DNA of 37,630 nt from an uncultured Clostridium sp. (GTDB lineage: Bacteria; Bacillota; Clostridia; TANB77; CAG-508): the NCBI GenBank assembly GCA_900553865.1, contig USFC01000005.1, positions 1-37,630 on the forward strand. The letters are read 5' to 3'. This document shows positions 1-7,815 of this stretch, piece after piece. Both the position numbers and the translations under genes were made by a program. Numbering within the stretch: position 1 is the first letter of the stretch; every line of letters begins with the position of its first letter. Below the pieces are notes generated by a model. It worked only from the letters and a program-made list of their open reading frames with translations. It searched no databases and had not been told where the DNA came from.

Positions 1-69
1 CAATTATCAAGTTCATGTGTAGTAGACGAAAGTGCATTAACAAATTGTCCATTAGTATTTTATAAATAA
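1..69 (+). CDS. 3' end of an unknown gene (partial)
   Basis: The first frame is open from the first base to a TAA at 67-69 and gives 22 residues ending in CPLVFYK. The stop codon lies inside the left arm of a strong terminator hairpin, which is what one expects at the end of a real gene. The body lies outside the window, so no function can be assigned. Confidence 0.5.
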   Translation, partial: QLSSSCVVDESALTNCPLVFYK

Positions 70-95
70 CTACTTGAAATATAGTAGTTATTTTT
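65..95 (+). terminator. Rho-independent terminator
   Basis: A perfect 10-bp stem (AATAACTACT / AGTAGTTATT) with an 8-nt loop is followed by a short T-run. It ends the partial gene before the PAP2 gene. Confidence 0.85.
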
Positions 96-194
96 GTATT
101 ATTGTAATGATAGAATTTAAAACAAAATAAAAAAGAGATTTATAAAAATAATAAAGCTAGAAAATTTTTATAAATAAGAACAGGAGACAGACTT

Positions 195-833
195 ATGAAA
201 GAAAAGATAAAAGATTTTATTATAAAAAATTTAAAATGGATTATATTATTTATTTGCTTAGTTGGGTTTTTAGCACTAGCAGAAGATGTATTTCATAAAG
301 AAATAATGAATGGAGATATAATAGGTTATAAATTGGTATCAACCTTTTTAATATCAGATTTTGCAACACCAATTGCAAAATTTATTACTAATTTTGGAGG
401 AGCAATATTTTTAATAATAGCAACTATTATATTGTTTATATTAATAAAAAATAAAAAAATAGGTTTCTCAATAATTTCAAATTTAGTAATTGTTACAATA
501 TTAAATCAGTTATTAAAAAATATATTGCAAAGACCTAGACCAAATGAATTTAGAATAGTAGAAGAAACAGGATATAGTTTTCCTTCAGGACACTCAATGG
601 CAAGCATGGCATTTTATGGCTATTTAATATATTTAATTTATAAATATGTAAAAAATAAGTATTTAAAATGGACTTTAATTGTTTTACTTGGCATATTAAT
701 TTGCACAATTGGAATTAGTAGAATTTATTTAGGAGTACATTATACAAGTGATGTGTTAGGTGGATTTTTAATATCAATATCATATTTAGTTATTTATATA
801 AGTGCTGTTAATAAATTTGTGTTAGAAAAATAG
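195..833 (+). CDS. PAP2-family membrane phosphatase
   Basis: A 212-aa polytopic membrane protein with the complete type-2 phosphatidic acid phosphatase signature: KNILQRPRP (KX6RP), FPSGHS (PSGH) and SRIYLGVHYTSD (SRX5HX3D). These residues form the active site, with the histidines as nucleophile and acid/base in the family. About five to six hydrophobic segments are visible. Likely substrates are undecaprenyl pyrophosphate or phosphatidylglycerol phosphate, as for BacA-independent lipid phosphatases of Bacillota; the substrate is inference. The start is supported by CAGGAGA ten bases upstream. The gene stands alone between a terminator and a decayed GNAT fragment. Confidence 0.93.
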   Translation: MKEKIKDFIIKNLKWIILFICLVGFLALAEDVFHKEIMNGDIIGYKLVSTFLISDFATPIAKFITNFGGAIFLIIATIILFILIKNKKIGFSIISNLVIVTILNQLLKNILQRPRPNEFRIVEETGYSFPSGHSMASMAFYGYLIYLIYKYVKNKYLKWTLIVLLGILICTIGISRIYLGVHYTSDVLGGFLISISYLVIYISAVNKFVLEK

Positions 834-840
834 CGATATA

Positions 841-1011
841 ATGCAAGCTATTTGCAAAGTACAACATTTGATAATTATAGAATATGAGAATAATATTCCT
901 ATTGCGTTTATGGGAATAGAAGTTACAAAAACTGAAATGTTGTTTATAAAAAATAGTGAAAGAGGAAAAGAACTAGGAAAAAAGGGAGTGTTCTTATGGA
1001 CAGAAGACTAG
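841..1011 (+). pseudogene. Remnant of a GNAT acetyltransferase
   Basis: A 56-codon open stretch has no good ribosome binding site. Its middle reads IPIAFMGIEVTKTEMLFI and then ERGKELGKK, matching the central beta4-beta5 and acetyl-CoA-binding motif A of GNAT acetyltransferases, which usually run ...KIEMLFI..xxRGKGIGK. The second glycine of motif A is replaced by Glu. About 60 residues before and about 40 after this core, normal for the family, are missing. I read it as a decayed fragment rather than a working gene. It ends six bases before the tag start. Confidence 0.6.
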
Positions 1012-1017
1012 AAGGGA

Positions 1018-1575
1018 ATGAGTTTAACTGTGGAAAGATGTAAATGGTGTAACTTAAAAAATCCACTATATATTAAATATCATGATGAAGAATGGGGCAG
1101 ACCAAACTTTGAAGAAAAGTATTTATATGAAATGCTAATATTAGAATCTTTTCAGGCAGGGCTTTCATGGGAATGTGTATTAAACAAAAGAGAAGATTTT
1201 AGAAAGGCTTACGATAATTTTGATATAGACAAAGTTTGCAGATATGATAATAAAAAAGTCCAAGAGTTATTATCAAATGAAAAATTAATAAGAAACAAAT
1301 TAAAAATAAATGCTAGCATAAATAATTCTAAAATATTTAAAGAGATACAAAACGAATACGGAACATTTTATGAATATTTAAAAGGTTTTACAAATGATAA
1401 AATTATTTATGAAAATAATAAAACAACATCTGAATTATCAGATAACATATCAGAAGATTTAAGAAAAAGAGGAATGAAATTCGTAGGTTCAACAATAATC
1501 TATTCTTATTTACAAGCAATAGGTGTCATTTACTCACATGATGAAGAATGTTTTATGAATAAAAAAGGTAATTAG
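1018..1575 (+). CDS. tag: DNA-3-methyladenine glycosylase I
   Basis: Tag removes 3-methyladenine from alkylated DNA as the first step of base excision repair. The 185-aa protein has the family N-terminus (RCKWC, then YHDEEWGRP with the catalytic Glu). The zinc site known from E. coli Tag (Cys, His, His, Cys) can be traced to the N-terminal Cys, the His of YHDEEWG and the C-terminal HDEEC (HxxxC). Length is normal. The ATG at 1018 sits only one base after GAAGGG, so an in-frame GTG at 1030, giving the more typical N-terminus MERCKWC, is an alternative start. The stop codon lies within the following terminator. Confidence 0.93.
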   Translation: MSLTVERCKWCNLKNPLYIKYHDEEWGRPNFEEKYLYEMLILESFQAGLSWECVLNKREDFRKAYDNFDIDKVCRYDNKKVQELLSNEKLIRNKLKINASINNSKIFKEIQNEYGTFYEYLKGFTNDKIIYENNKTTSELSDNISEDLRKRGMKFVGSTIIYSYLQAIGVIYSHDEECFMNKKGN

Positions 1576-1595
1576 CAATTGCTAATTATTTTTTT
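1569..1595 (+). terminator. Rho-independent terminator of tag
   Basis: A perfect palindrome, TAATTAGC-AATT-GCTAATTA, is followed by seven T. The TAG stop of tag is part of the left arm. Confidence 0.9.
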
Positions 1596-1644
1596 GTGAT
1601 ATTATAAAATTTAAAAAATATAGATTATATAAGAGGTAAAAGAA

Positions 1645-2211
1645 ATGGGAATAGCAGAATTAATAATATTAAGTATAGGATTAGCAATGGATGCATTTGC
1701 AGTATCAATCTGTAAAGGTATTTCAATGAAAAAAATGGATTGGAAAAAAGCAATAATAATAGGATTGTGGTTTGGAGCATTTCAAGCAATAATGCCATTA
1801 ATAGGTTATTTACTAGGAAGCACATTTGAACAAATTGTAAAAAAAGTAGACCATTGGTTTGCATTTATTTTACTTTCAGCTATTGGAGCAAACATGATAA
1901 AAGAATCATTTAGTGAAGATACTGAAGATGAAAATGATGATATAAGTGTAAAAGCAATGTTTGTTTTAGCAGTAGCAACAAGTATAGATGCACTAGCAGT
2001 AGGAATAACCTTTGCTTTTCTAAAAGTAAATATAATATTAGCAATTAGTTTAATAGGAATTATAACATTTGCATTAGCAGTTGTAGGAACGAAAATAGGA
2101 AATAGATTTGGCGGCAAATATGGGAGCAAAGCAGAACTTGCAGGAGGAATAATTTTAGTATTATTAGGATTAAAAATATTATTAGAACATTTAGGAGTAA
2201 TAAATTTTTAA
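1645..2211 (+). CDS. mntP: Manganese efflux pump MntP
   Basis: This 188-aa, six-helix membrane protein belongs to the MntP/DUF204 (YebN) family, which exports Mn2+. The two internal repeats each carry the family Asp: AMDAFAVS around residue 16 and SIDALAVG near residue 115. A loop of acidic residues (EDTEDENDD) separates the halves. The start has AGAGGT upstream. Only about 50 bases separate it from the tag terminator, leaving no room for the yybP-ykoY manganese riboswitch that precedes many mntP genes, so no riboswitch control is visible. Transcription probably ends at a family-1 repeat hairpin overlapping the stop codon. Confidence 0.93.
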   Translation: MGIAELIILSIGLAMDAFAVSICKGISMKKMDWKKAIIIGLWFGAFQAIMPLIGYLLGSTFEQIVKKVDHWFAFILLSAIGANMIKESFSEDTEDENDDISVKAMFVLAVATSIDALAVGITFAFLKVNIILAISLIGIITFALAVVGTKIGNRFGGKYGSKAELAGGIILVLLGLKILLEHLGVINF

Positions 2212-2245
2212 CTGTTTTTTTGCTCCGTTCCCTAAAACAGTTTGA
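2210..2245 (+). repeat. Family-1 palindromic repeat, copy 1 (probable terminator of mntP)
   Basis: The repeat unit is 2212-2240 (29 nt). It starts CTGTTTTTTTGCTCCG and ends AAAACAG, and the arms extend to AACTGTTTT / AAAACAGTT (9 bp). The mntP stop codon provides the first bases of the hairpin. Four more 29-nt copies lie at 7145, 7413, 27764 and 27826. Confidence 0.8.
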
Positions 2246-2270
2246 AAAAAACATATTTTTGTGGTAATAT
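2242..2270 (+). promoter_or_regulatory. Candidate sigma-A promoter of the cysteine desulfurase gene
   Basis: TTGAAA, a 17-nt spacer, then TAATAT preceded by TGG (extended -10). It lies 20 bases upstream of the start codon at 2290. Confidence 0.5.
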
Positions 2271-2289
2271 TACAAAAGAGGTAATAATT

Positions 2290-3432
2290 ATGAAAAATAT
2301 TTATTTTGATAATGCAGCAACAACTAAATTAGATGAAGAAGTTTTAAAAAAGATGATGCCATATTTAAAAGAAAACTATGGAAATGCATCTTCTGTATAT
2401 AGTTTAGGTAGAGAGTCAAGAAAAGCAGTAGAAGAAGCAAGAGAAAAAATTGCAAAATTATTAAATTGTAAGCCAACAGAAATTTATTTTACAGCAGGCG
2501 GTAGTGAGAGCGACAATACAGCAATAAAGGGAATTGCACATAGTTATAGAGAAAAAGGAAATCATATAATAACATCAAAAATAGAGCATCCTGCTGTTTT
2601 AGAAACTTGCAAAGAACTAGAAAAAGAAGGATTTGAAGTAAGCCACATTTCAGTAGATAAAAATGGAACTATAGATTTAGAAGAATTAAAAAGTGAAATA
2701 AGACCAACTACTATATTAATTTCAGTAATGTCTGCAAATAACGAAATAGGAACGATAGAACCAATAAAAGAAATAGGAAAAATAGCAAAAGAAAATGGAA
2801 TTTATTTTCATACAGACGCTGTACAAGCAGTAGGAAATATAAGAATTGATGTACAAGAATTAAATATAGATAGTTTAGCTTTATCTGGTCACAAGTTTTA
2901 TGGACCAAAGGGCATAGGTGCTTTATATGTAAAGTCAGGAGTGCACTTTAAAAAGTATATAGACGGAGGGCATCAAGAAAGAAACAAAAGGGCAGGAACA
3001 GAAAATGTGCCAGCAATTGTTGGAATGGGAAAAGCTTTAGAACTAGCATATTCTGATATGGAAGAACATAACAAAAAAATAAAGGGATTAAGAGATTATT
3101 ACGAAAAAAGAGTAAAAGAAGAAATAGATAATATACAAATAAATGGGAATATAGAAAATAGATTACCAGGAAACAGCAATATTTTATTTGAAAATGCAGA
3201 TGGAGAAGGAATACTTTTAAATTTGGACATGCAAGGAATTTGCGCTTCAAGTGGAAGTGCATGCACTTCTGGGTCACTTAATCCATCACATGTATTACTT
3301 GCAATAGGAGGAGAACAAGAATTAGCTAAAAATTCTTTAAGAATTTCAATGGGAAAATATAACACTAAAGAAGAAGTTGATTATTTAGTAGATAATTTAA
3401 AACAAATAATTGCCAGAATGAGAAAGGTATAG
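2290..3432 (+). CDS. Cysteine desulfurase (NifS/IscS type)
   Basis: A PLP enzyme that takes sulfur from cysteine for Fe-S clusters or tRNA thiolation. It starts YFDNAATTK as class-V aminotransferases of the NifS group do. The PLP lysine is in SGHKFYG (about residue 202). The catalytic Cys is in the loop SSGSACTSGS (about residue 325), whose length fits group I desulfurases. I use ATG 2290 (MKNIYFDN) with AGAGG nine bases upstream, rather than an in-frame ATG 48 bases earlier that lies at the promoter. No iscU, iscR or thiI is adjacent, so the physiological sulfur acceptor is open. Length, 380 aa, is normal. Confidence 0.95.
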   Translation: MKNIYFDNAATTKLDEEVLKKMMPYLKENYGNASSVYSLGRESRKAVEEAREKIAKLLNCKPTEIYFTAGGSESDNTAIKGIAHSYREKGNHIITSKIEHPAVLETCKELEKEGFEVSHISVDKNGTIDLEELKSEIRPTTILISVMSANNEIGTIEPIKEIGKIAKENGIYFHTDAVQAVGNIRIDVQELNIDSLALSGHKFYGPKGIGALYVKSGVHFKKYIDGGHQERNKRAGTENVPAIVGMGKALELAYSDMEEHNKKIKGLRDYYEKRVKEEIDNIQINGNIENRLPGNSNILFENADGEGILLNLDMQGICASSGSACTSGSLNPSHVLLAIGGEQELAKNSLRISMGKYNTKEEVDYLVDNLKQIIARMRKV

Positions 3433-3458
3433 AGCGAAAAATAAGAGAAAAGGTCGGC

Positions 3459-3480
3459 AAAAAGTTGTTGACTTTTTTTT
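3459..3480 (+). terminator. Short terminator after the cysteine desulfurase gene
   Basis: A 7-bp stem AAAAAGT-TGTTG-ACTTTTT is followed by more T. Its right half overlaps the -35 box of the adhE promoter, so the end of one unit and the start of the next share bases. Confidence 0.5.
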
Positions 3481-3495
3481 ATGTTATTATATAAT
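3468..3495 (+). promoter_or_regulatory. Sigma-A promoter of adhE
   Basis: TTGACT, 16 bases, TATAAT. The leader to the adhE start is about 75 nt and contains a weak AT-rich hairpin (GCTA...TAGC at 3527-3550). No convincing Rex operator was found. Confidence 0.7.
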
Positions 3496-3577
3496 GTAAA
3501 AGAAGTTAAATTTTAATGTAAAAAGGGCTAAGAAAAAATATTTTTAATAGCTCAAAACAAAAGGAAGGATGAAGAAA

Positions 3578-6181
3578 ATGGCAGAATATACAGAAGAAGA
3601 ACAAGCAAAAGTAAATGTTATGATTGACGATTTAGTTAAAAAAGCAAAAAAAGCTTCTGAGGAATATATGAAATTAGATCAAGAGCAAGTAAATAATATT
3701 GTAAAAGCTATGGCTATGGCTGGGCTAGAACATCATATGGAACTTGCAAAACTTGCAGTAGAGGAAACAGGCAGAGGTATTTACGAAGATAAAATAACAA
3801 AGAATATGTTTGCTACAGAATACATTTATCATAGTATAAAATATGATAAAACAGTAGGAGTAATTAACGAAAATGAAGAAGAAGGTTATGAAGAAATTGC
3901 AGAACCTATTGGAATTATAGCAGGTGTTACACCAGTTACAAATCCAACTTCAACAACAATGTTTAAATCAATAATTGCAGCAAAAACAAGAAACGTAATT
4001 ATATTTGGGTTCCACCCTTCAGCACAAAAATGTAGTTCAAAAGCTGCAGAGATAGTAAGAGATGCAGCTATAAAAGCAGGAGCGCCAGAAAATTGTATTT
4101 TATGGATAGAAGAGCCATCTATTTTAGCTACAAGCACACTTATGCATCACCCAGGGATTAATTTAATTTTAGCTACTGGAGGAACAAGTATGGTAAAAGC
4201 AGCGTACTCAAGTGGAAAGCCAGCATTAGGTGTTGGACCAGGAAATGTACCATGCTATATTCACAAATCAGCTAAATTAAAGACATCTGTAAACGATTTA
4301 GTACTTTCAAAATCATTTGATAATGGTATGATTTGTGCTTCTGAGCAATCTGTTATAGTAGATAGAGAAATTCACGAAGAATTTGAAAATTTGATGAAAG
4401 AAGCAGGATGCTATTTCTTAAGTGATGAGGAAACTAATAGATTAAGAAGTAGTATGTTTATAGAAGAAAAAGGATGTGCTTTAAATGCAGATATAGTAGG
4501 AAAAAGTCCATACAATATTGCAAAAGGTGCAGGAATAGAAGTACCACAAGATACTAAAGTATTAGTACTTCATGAAAATGGAGTTGGAATAGAATACCCA
4601 TTTTCTAAAGAAAAATTAAGTCCAGTTTTAGCTTACTATATTGTAGAAAACGAGGACGAAGGAATAAACTTAGCTGAAAAGTTAATAGAATTTGGTGGCT
4701 TAGGACATTCTGCAGTTGTTCATGCAGAAGATAATGATGTAATAGAAAAATTTTCTGAAACAGTAAAAGTTGGAAGAATTATTGTAAATTCACCATCTAC
4801 CCATGGTGCTATTGGTGATATATATAACACTAATATGCCATCACTTACATTAGGATGTGGTACATTTGGAGGAAACTCAACAACATCAAATGTAAGTAGT
4901 GCAAACTTAATTAATATTAAAAAAGTTGCAAAGAGGAGGGTTAATATGCAATGGTTTAAAGTTCCAGATAAAATATATTTTGAAGCAGGTTCAATAGCTT
5001 ACTTAGAAAAAATGCCAAATATATCAAGAGCGTTTATTGTAACAGATAAATCTATGGTAGATTTCGGTTATGTAGATAAAATTTTATATCATTTAAGAAA
5101 AAGAAATGAATATGTTCATTCTGAAATATTCTCAGATGTAGAACCAGATCCATCTTTTGATACAATTAAAAGAGGTATAGCTCTAATGAACGAATTTAAG
5201 CCAGATGTTATTATAGCACTTGGTGGAGGAAGTCCAATAGACGCTGCAAAAGGTATGTGGTTATTCTATGAACATCCAGAGGCAGATGTTGAAGGTTTAA
5301 AACTTAAATTTATGGATATTAGAAAACGTACTTATAAATTCCCTAAACTTGGAGAAAAAGCTAAAATGGTAGCAATACCAACAACTTCAGGTACAGGTTC
5401 AGAAGTAACATCATTTGCAGTTATAACAGATAAAACAATAAATAAAAAATATCCTTTAGCAGATTATGAATTAACACCAGATGTAGCAATTGTGGATCCA
5501 GACTTAGTAATGAGCCTTCCACAAAAAATTACAGCAGATACAGGTATGGATGTTTTAACACATGCCATCGAAAGCTATGTTTCAAACATGGCATCTGATT
5601 ATACAGATGGTTTAGCAGAAAAAGCAGTAGAGCTTGTATTTAAGAACTTAAGACAAGCATATAACCATGGAGATGACAAACATGCAAGAGAAAAAATGCA
5701 TAATGCAAGTACAATAGCAGGTATGGCATTTACAAATGCATTTTTAGGAATAAACCACTCTTTAGCACACAAAATAGGAGGGGAGTTCCACTTAGCACAT
5801 GGAAGAATAAATGCAATTTTACTTCCATATGTAATTCGTTACAATGCAAGTAAACCAACAAAATTTGTTTCATTCCCTAAATATGAATATTTTATAGCAG
5901 ACCAAAAATATGCAGATTTATCAAGAAGAATGAACTTCCCAGCATATACAAACGAGGAAGGTGTAAATTCTTTAATAGAAGAAATTAAAAAATTAAATGC
6001 AGATTTAGGAATACCAAGTTCATTTAAAGAGCAAGGTGTAGACGAAGAAGAATGGCTTGCAAAAGTTGATTTATTAGCAGATAGAGCATTTGAAGATCAA
6101 TGTACAACAGCAAACCCAAGACTTCCATTAGTTTCAGAATTAAAACAAATTTTAATAGATAGTTACTATGGAAATATGTAA
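3578..6181 (+). CDS. adhE: Bifunctional acetaldehyde/alcohol dehydrogenase AdhE
   Basis: AdhE converts acetyl-CoA to acetaldehyde and then ethanol, re-oxidising two NADH in mixed-acid fermentation; the family forms spirosomes. Residues 1-440 are a CoA-acylating aldehyde dehydrogenase, with the catalytic Cys in GMICASEQ (about residue 253). Residues 460-867 are an iron-dependent alcohol dehydrogenase, with GGGSPIDAAKG for nucleotide binding and metal-site histidines in NHSLAHKIGGEFHLAHG. Total length (867 aa) is typical. I choose ATG 3578 because AAGGAAGG (3561-3568) abuts an upstream ATG at 3569 but is correctly spaced from this one. It is probably transcribed with the next gene, which starts 15 bases after the stop. 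Confidence 0.97.
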   Translation: MAEYTEEEQAKVNVMIDDLVKKAKKASEEYMKLDQEQVNNIVKAMAMAGLEHHMELAKLAVEETGRGIYEDKITKNMFATEYIYHSIKYDKTVGVINENEEEGYEEIAEPIGIIAGVTPVTNPTSTTMFKSIIAAKTRNVIIFGFHPSAQKCSSKAAEIVRDAAIKAGAPENCILWIEEPSILATSTLMHHPGINLILATGGTSMVKAAYSSGKPALGVGPGNVPCYIHKSAKLKTSVNDLVLSKSFDNGMICASEQSVIVDREIHEEFENLMKEAGCYFLSDEETNRLRSSMFIEEKGCALNADIVGKSPYNIAKGAGIEVPQDTKVLVLHENGVGIEYPFSKEKLSPVLAYYIVENEDEGINLAEKLIEFGGLGHSAVVHAEDNDVIEKFSETVKVGRIIVNSPSTHGAIGDIYNTNMPSLTLGCGTFGGNSTTSNVSSANLINIKKVAKRRVNMQWFKVPDKIYFEAGSIAYLEKMPNISRAFIVTDKSMVDFGYVDKILYHLRKRNEYVHSEIFSDVEPDPSFDTIKRGIALMNEFKPDVIIALGGGSPIDAAKGMWLFYEHPEADVEGLKLKFMDIRKRTYKFPKLGEKAKMVAIPTTSGTGSEVTSFAVITDKTINKKYPLADYELTPDVAIVDPDLVMSLPQKITADTGMDVLTHAIESYVSNMASDYTDGLAEKAVELVFKNLRQAYNHGDDKHAREKMHNASTIAGMAFTNAFLGINHSLAHKIGGEFHLAHGRINAILLPYVIRYNASKPTKFVSFPKYEYFIADQKYADLSRRMNFPAYTNEEGVNSLIEEIKKLNADLGIPSSFKEQGVDEEEWLAKVDLLADRAFEDQCTTANPRLPLVSELKQILIDSYYGNM

Positions 6182-6196
6182 AAAGGGTGCGATAAA

Positions 6197-7102
6197 ATGG
6201 ATAAAAACATAAATAATTTACCAGTAGTAGTAAATGGAAACAAAATAAGTACAAAATTAAAAAATGGAATGATAAAAACTGGGAAAATTTTAGGATATTC
6301 ATTAGCTACATTAGGATTAGTTGCAGGAGCAGTTACAGTTCCTGCTATTTCCATTCCAGCAATATTAGGTTCAGTTTATACAGTAGACAAGCTTGCAAAT
6401 AACACAATATACAAAAGCTATAAAGACTTAGCTTTTGTTACTAAAAAAAGAGGGGCAAAAGTAGAAATTGCACAAGATGCTCTAAGGTTTGACATGCTTA
6501 GTAAAATGAAAGGGCTAAATGATATAGAAAAGGCAGGATTTATGCAGCTTCAAGCAATAGTTGGACTTTCAAAATTTGAGCAGTATGATAAAAAAGGGAA
6601 TGAATTAACTTTCAAGACTTTAACACATGGAATAAATCAAAAAACATTCAAAACACTAAGAGATTTAGGTTATATAGATAACTATGAAGAAACCTATAAA
6701 AAAGATAGTAGATTAGTGGCAGCGAAATTGGCATTTGGAAATGTAAAAGATATAAAAAATAAAAATCAAATGTATGAATTATCATTTACAAGAACAGATA
6801 AAAAAGTAGATTTAAATGATGAAAAATTAAGAAAAGCATTTCCGATAGTATTTTCAAAAAGAAAAGGGATAGTAAATAATAGAGATTTCGGGATAATACA
6901 AATGCCAGATGGAACCTTAGAAATAGACTATTCGAAAAAAGAGAAGAGTCAAAAGCAAGAAGAAAGTAGCTTGGAAAGCAAAAAAGAAGAATTTGTTAAA
7001 GAACTAAAAGAAGGAACAAAAAGTTTAGAAGAGCAAAAAGAATATTTAAAAGAAATTCAAGAAAAGAAAGAAGAAAAAACAGTGGAGCAAAAGATGCGTT
7101 AG
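6197..7102 (+). CDS. Unknown membrane-anchored protein with C-terminal coiled coil
   Basis: A 301-aa protein I do not recognise. Residues 29-60 form a hydrophobic stretch of one or two helices (ILGYSLATLGLVAGAVTVPA). The middle is soluble and basic. Residues from about 245 are very rich in Lys and Glu and likely form a coiled coil. It starts 15 bases after adhE behind AAAGGGTG, so it is probably in the same transcript. Its last codons and TAG stop fall inside a family-2 repeat that begins at 7093, so the original C-terminus may have been replaced when the repeat arrived. A direct role in fermentation is not implied by position alone. Confidence 0.7.
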   Translation: MDKNINNLPVVVNGNKISTKLKNGMIKTGKILGYSLATLGLVAGAVTVPAISIPAILGSVYTVDKLANNTIYKSYKDLAFVTKKRGAKVEIAQDALRFDMLSKMKGLNDIEKAGFMQLQAIVGLSKFEQYDKKGNELTFKTLTHGINQKTFKTLRDLGYIDNYEETYKKDSRLVAAKLAFGNVKDIKNKNQMYELSFTRTDKKVDLNDEKLRKAFPIVFSKRKGIVNNRDFGIIQMPDGTLEIDYSKKEKSQKQEESSLESKKEEFVKELKEGTKSLEEQKEYLKEIQEKKEEKTVEQKMR

Positions 7103-7121
7103 GTACGTTTCTTTTTGCGTC
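7093..7121 (+). repeat. Family-2 palindromic repeat, copy 1
   Basis: Runs from GATGCG to GCGTC and shares ACGTTTCTTTTTGCGTC with the copy at 13744. It supplies the stop codon of the preceding gene and opens the repeat island 7093-7441. Confidence 0.7.
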
Positions 7122-7144
7122 ATAAAGTCCCTTTTGTTTCAGAC

Positions 7145-7173
7145 CTGTTTTTAGGGACGGAGCAAAAAAACAG
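7145..7173 (-). repeat. Family-1 palindromic repeat, copy 2
   Basis: 29 nt from CTGTTTTT to AAAAACAG, in the opposite orientation to copies 1 and 3. The arms extend one or two bases outwards (ACCTG/CAGGT). Confidence 0.8.
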
Positions 7174-7202
7174 GTACACTTAATAAAAACACATAAATTT
7201 TT

Positions 7203-7347
7203 AATAAGAGTATATATATTATTTGCAATATCGCGTAAGTCGACCAAACGAGCTATGCGAGTGCGATTGGAGCGGCCAACGCACTAGTAATTTTATAAAA
7301 GGAAGGCCGCGACACCAAGGTATAAAAATAATATATATACTCTTATT
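7203..7347. ncRNA. 145-bp inverted-repeat element with structured core (candidate ncRNA or MITE)
   Basis: Two perfect 22-bp inverted arms (7203-7224 and 7326-7347; left arm begins AATAAGAGTATA) enclose 101 bases that are far richer in GC than anything around them. The core folds well. AGTGCG pairs with CGCACT and the inner TTGG with CCAA, making a 10-bp hairpin (7259-7284). The loop side of this hairpin contains GCGGCC, perfectly complementary to GGCCGC at 7305-7310, which suggests a pseudoknot. Upstream, GCGTA/TATGC and TCG/CGA form a second hairpin (7233-7258). No open frame here has a ribosome binding site and protein-like content. A long closing stem plus junction and pseudoknot resembles structured RNAs such as HEARO/omega RNA, but I could not confirm any family. 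A MITE is the other reading. Confidence 0.55.
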
Positions 7348-7364
7348 GATGCTGAATAATATTA

Positions 7365-7405
7365 CCAAAAGGGACAGATTAACCTTTTGGAAACGTCCCT
7401 TTTGG
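7365..7405. repeat. GGGAC-type palindrome
   Basis: Perfect 11-bp arms CCAAAAGGGAC (7365-7375) and GTCCCTTTTGG (7395-7405). An inner CCTTTTGG at 7383-7390 can pair with the left arm instead, so two hairpins compete. A half copy (GTCCCTTTTG) is at 7126-7135. Confidence 0.65.
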
Positions 7406-7412
7406 GTATTGA

Positions 7413-7441
7413 CTGTTTTTTTGCTCCGTCCCCAAAAACAG
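7413..7441 (+). repeat. Family-1 palindromic repeat, copy 3
   Basis: 29 nt, CTGTTTTTTTGCTCC to AAAAACAG, inverted relative to copy 2. The two copies bracket the 145-bp element. Confidence 0.8.
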
Positions 7442-7542
7442 GTGTGTCAAAAAATGAGGAAATTTTTGTTACGATTGTTAGAATATATTTCCAAATAAAT
7501 GCATATATATTTAGTAGAAATAAAATAGGGGAGGTATTTTTT

Positions 7543-7746
7543 ATGGAATACGCAAAAGATATCATTTTAGACATAAAATACAAAAAAGGAGAATTAAGGA
7601 AGGACAAGCTTAATATATGGACAAGTAAGCTAGTAAAACAAATAAAAAACAATAAATTGATATTTGCATCATTAACATCTTTGCTTATATTAATTGCAAT
7701 AGATATAATATTAATAAACAACTTTTTTACGTTGTATATGATGTGA
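7543..7746 (+). CDS. Small single-pass membrane protein
   Basis: A 67-aa protein with a charged, Lys-rich N-terminal half and one C-terminal transmembrane helix (about residues 40-63, LIFASLTSLLILIAIDIILI). A strong site, GGGGAGG, lies eight bases before ATG 7543, which decides the start against an in-frame opening further upstream in the repeat island. I do not recognise a family. It stands alone, with a hairpin terminator just after it. Confidence 0.65.
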   Translation: MEYAKDIILDIKYKKGELRKDKLNIWTSKLVKQIKNNKLIFASLTSLLILIAIDIILINNFFTLYMM

Positions 7747-7754
7747 AAAAATTT

Positions 7755-7784
7755 AAAGATGGGAGTTTTTCTCATCTTTTATTT
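7755..7784 (+). terminator. Probable terminator
   Basis: AAAGAT and GAG pair with CTC and ATCTTT (9 bp with a 2-nt bulge), loop TTTTT, followed by TATTT. Confidence 0.5.
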
Positions 7785-7815
7785 GAAGTATTGTTGCTCG
7801 TATTTTGCCAATGGC

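Noticed and set aside
1596..1644. yybP-ykoY manganese riboswitch before mntP
   Set aside because: The space is too short and no conserved core is present.
3504..3516. Possible Rex operator upstream of adhE (GTTAAATTTTAAT)
   Set aside because: Half-sites are incomplete and spacing is not that of the TTGTTAA-N4-TTAACAA consensus.
7223..7498. Open frame through the 145-bp element
   Set aside because: No ribosome binding site, protein-like pattern absent, and the frame crosses several palindromic repeats.
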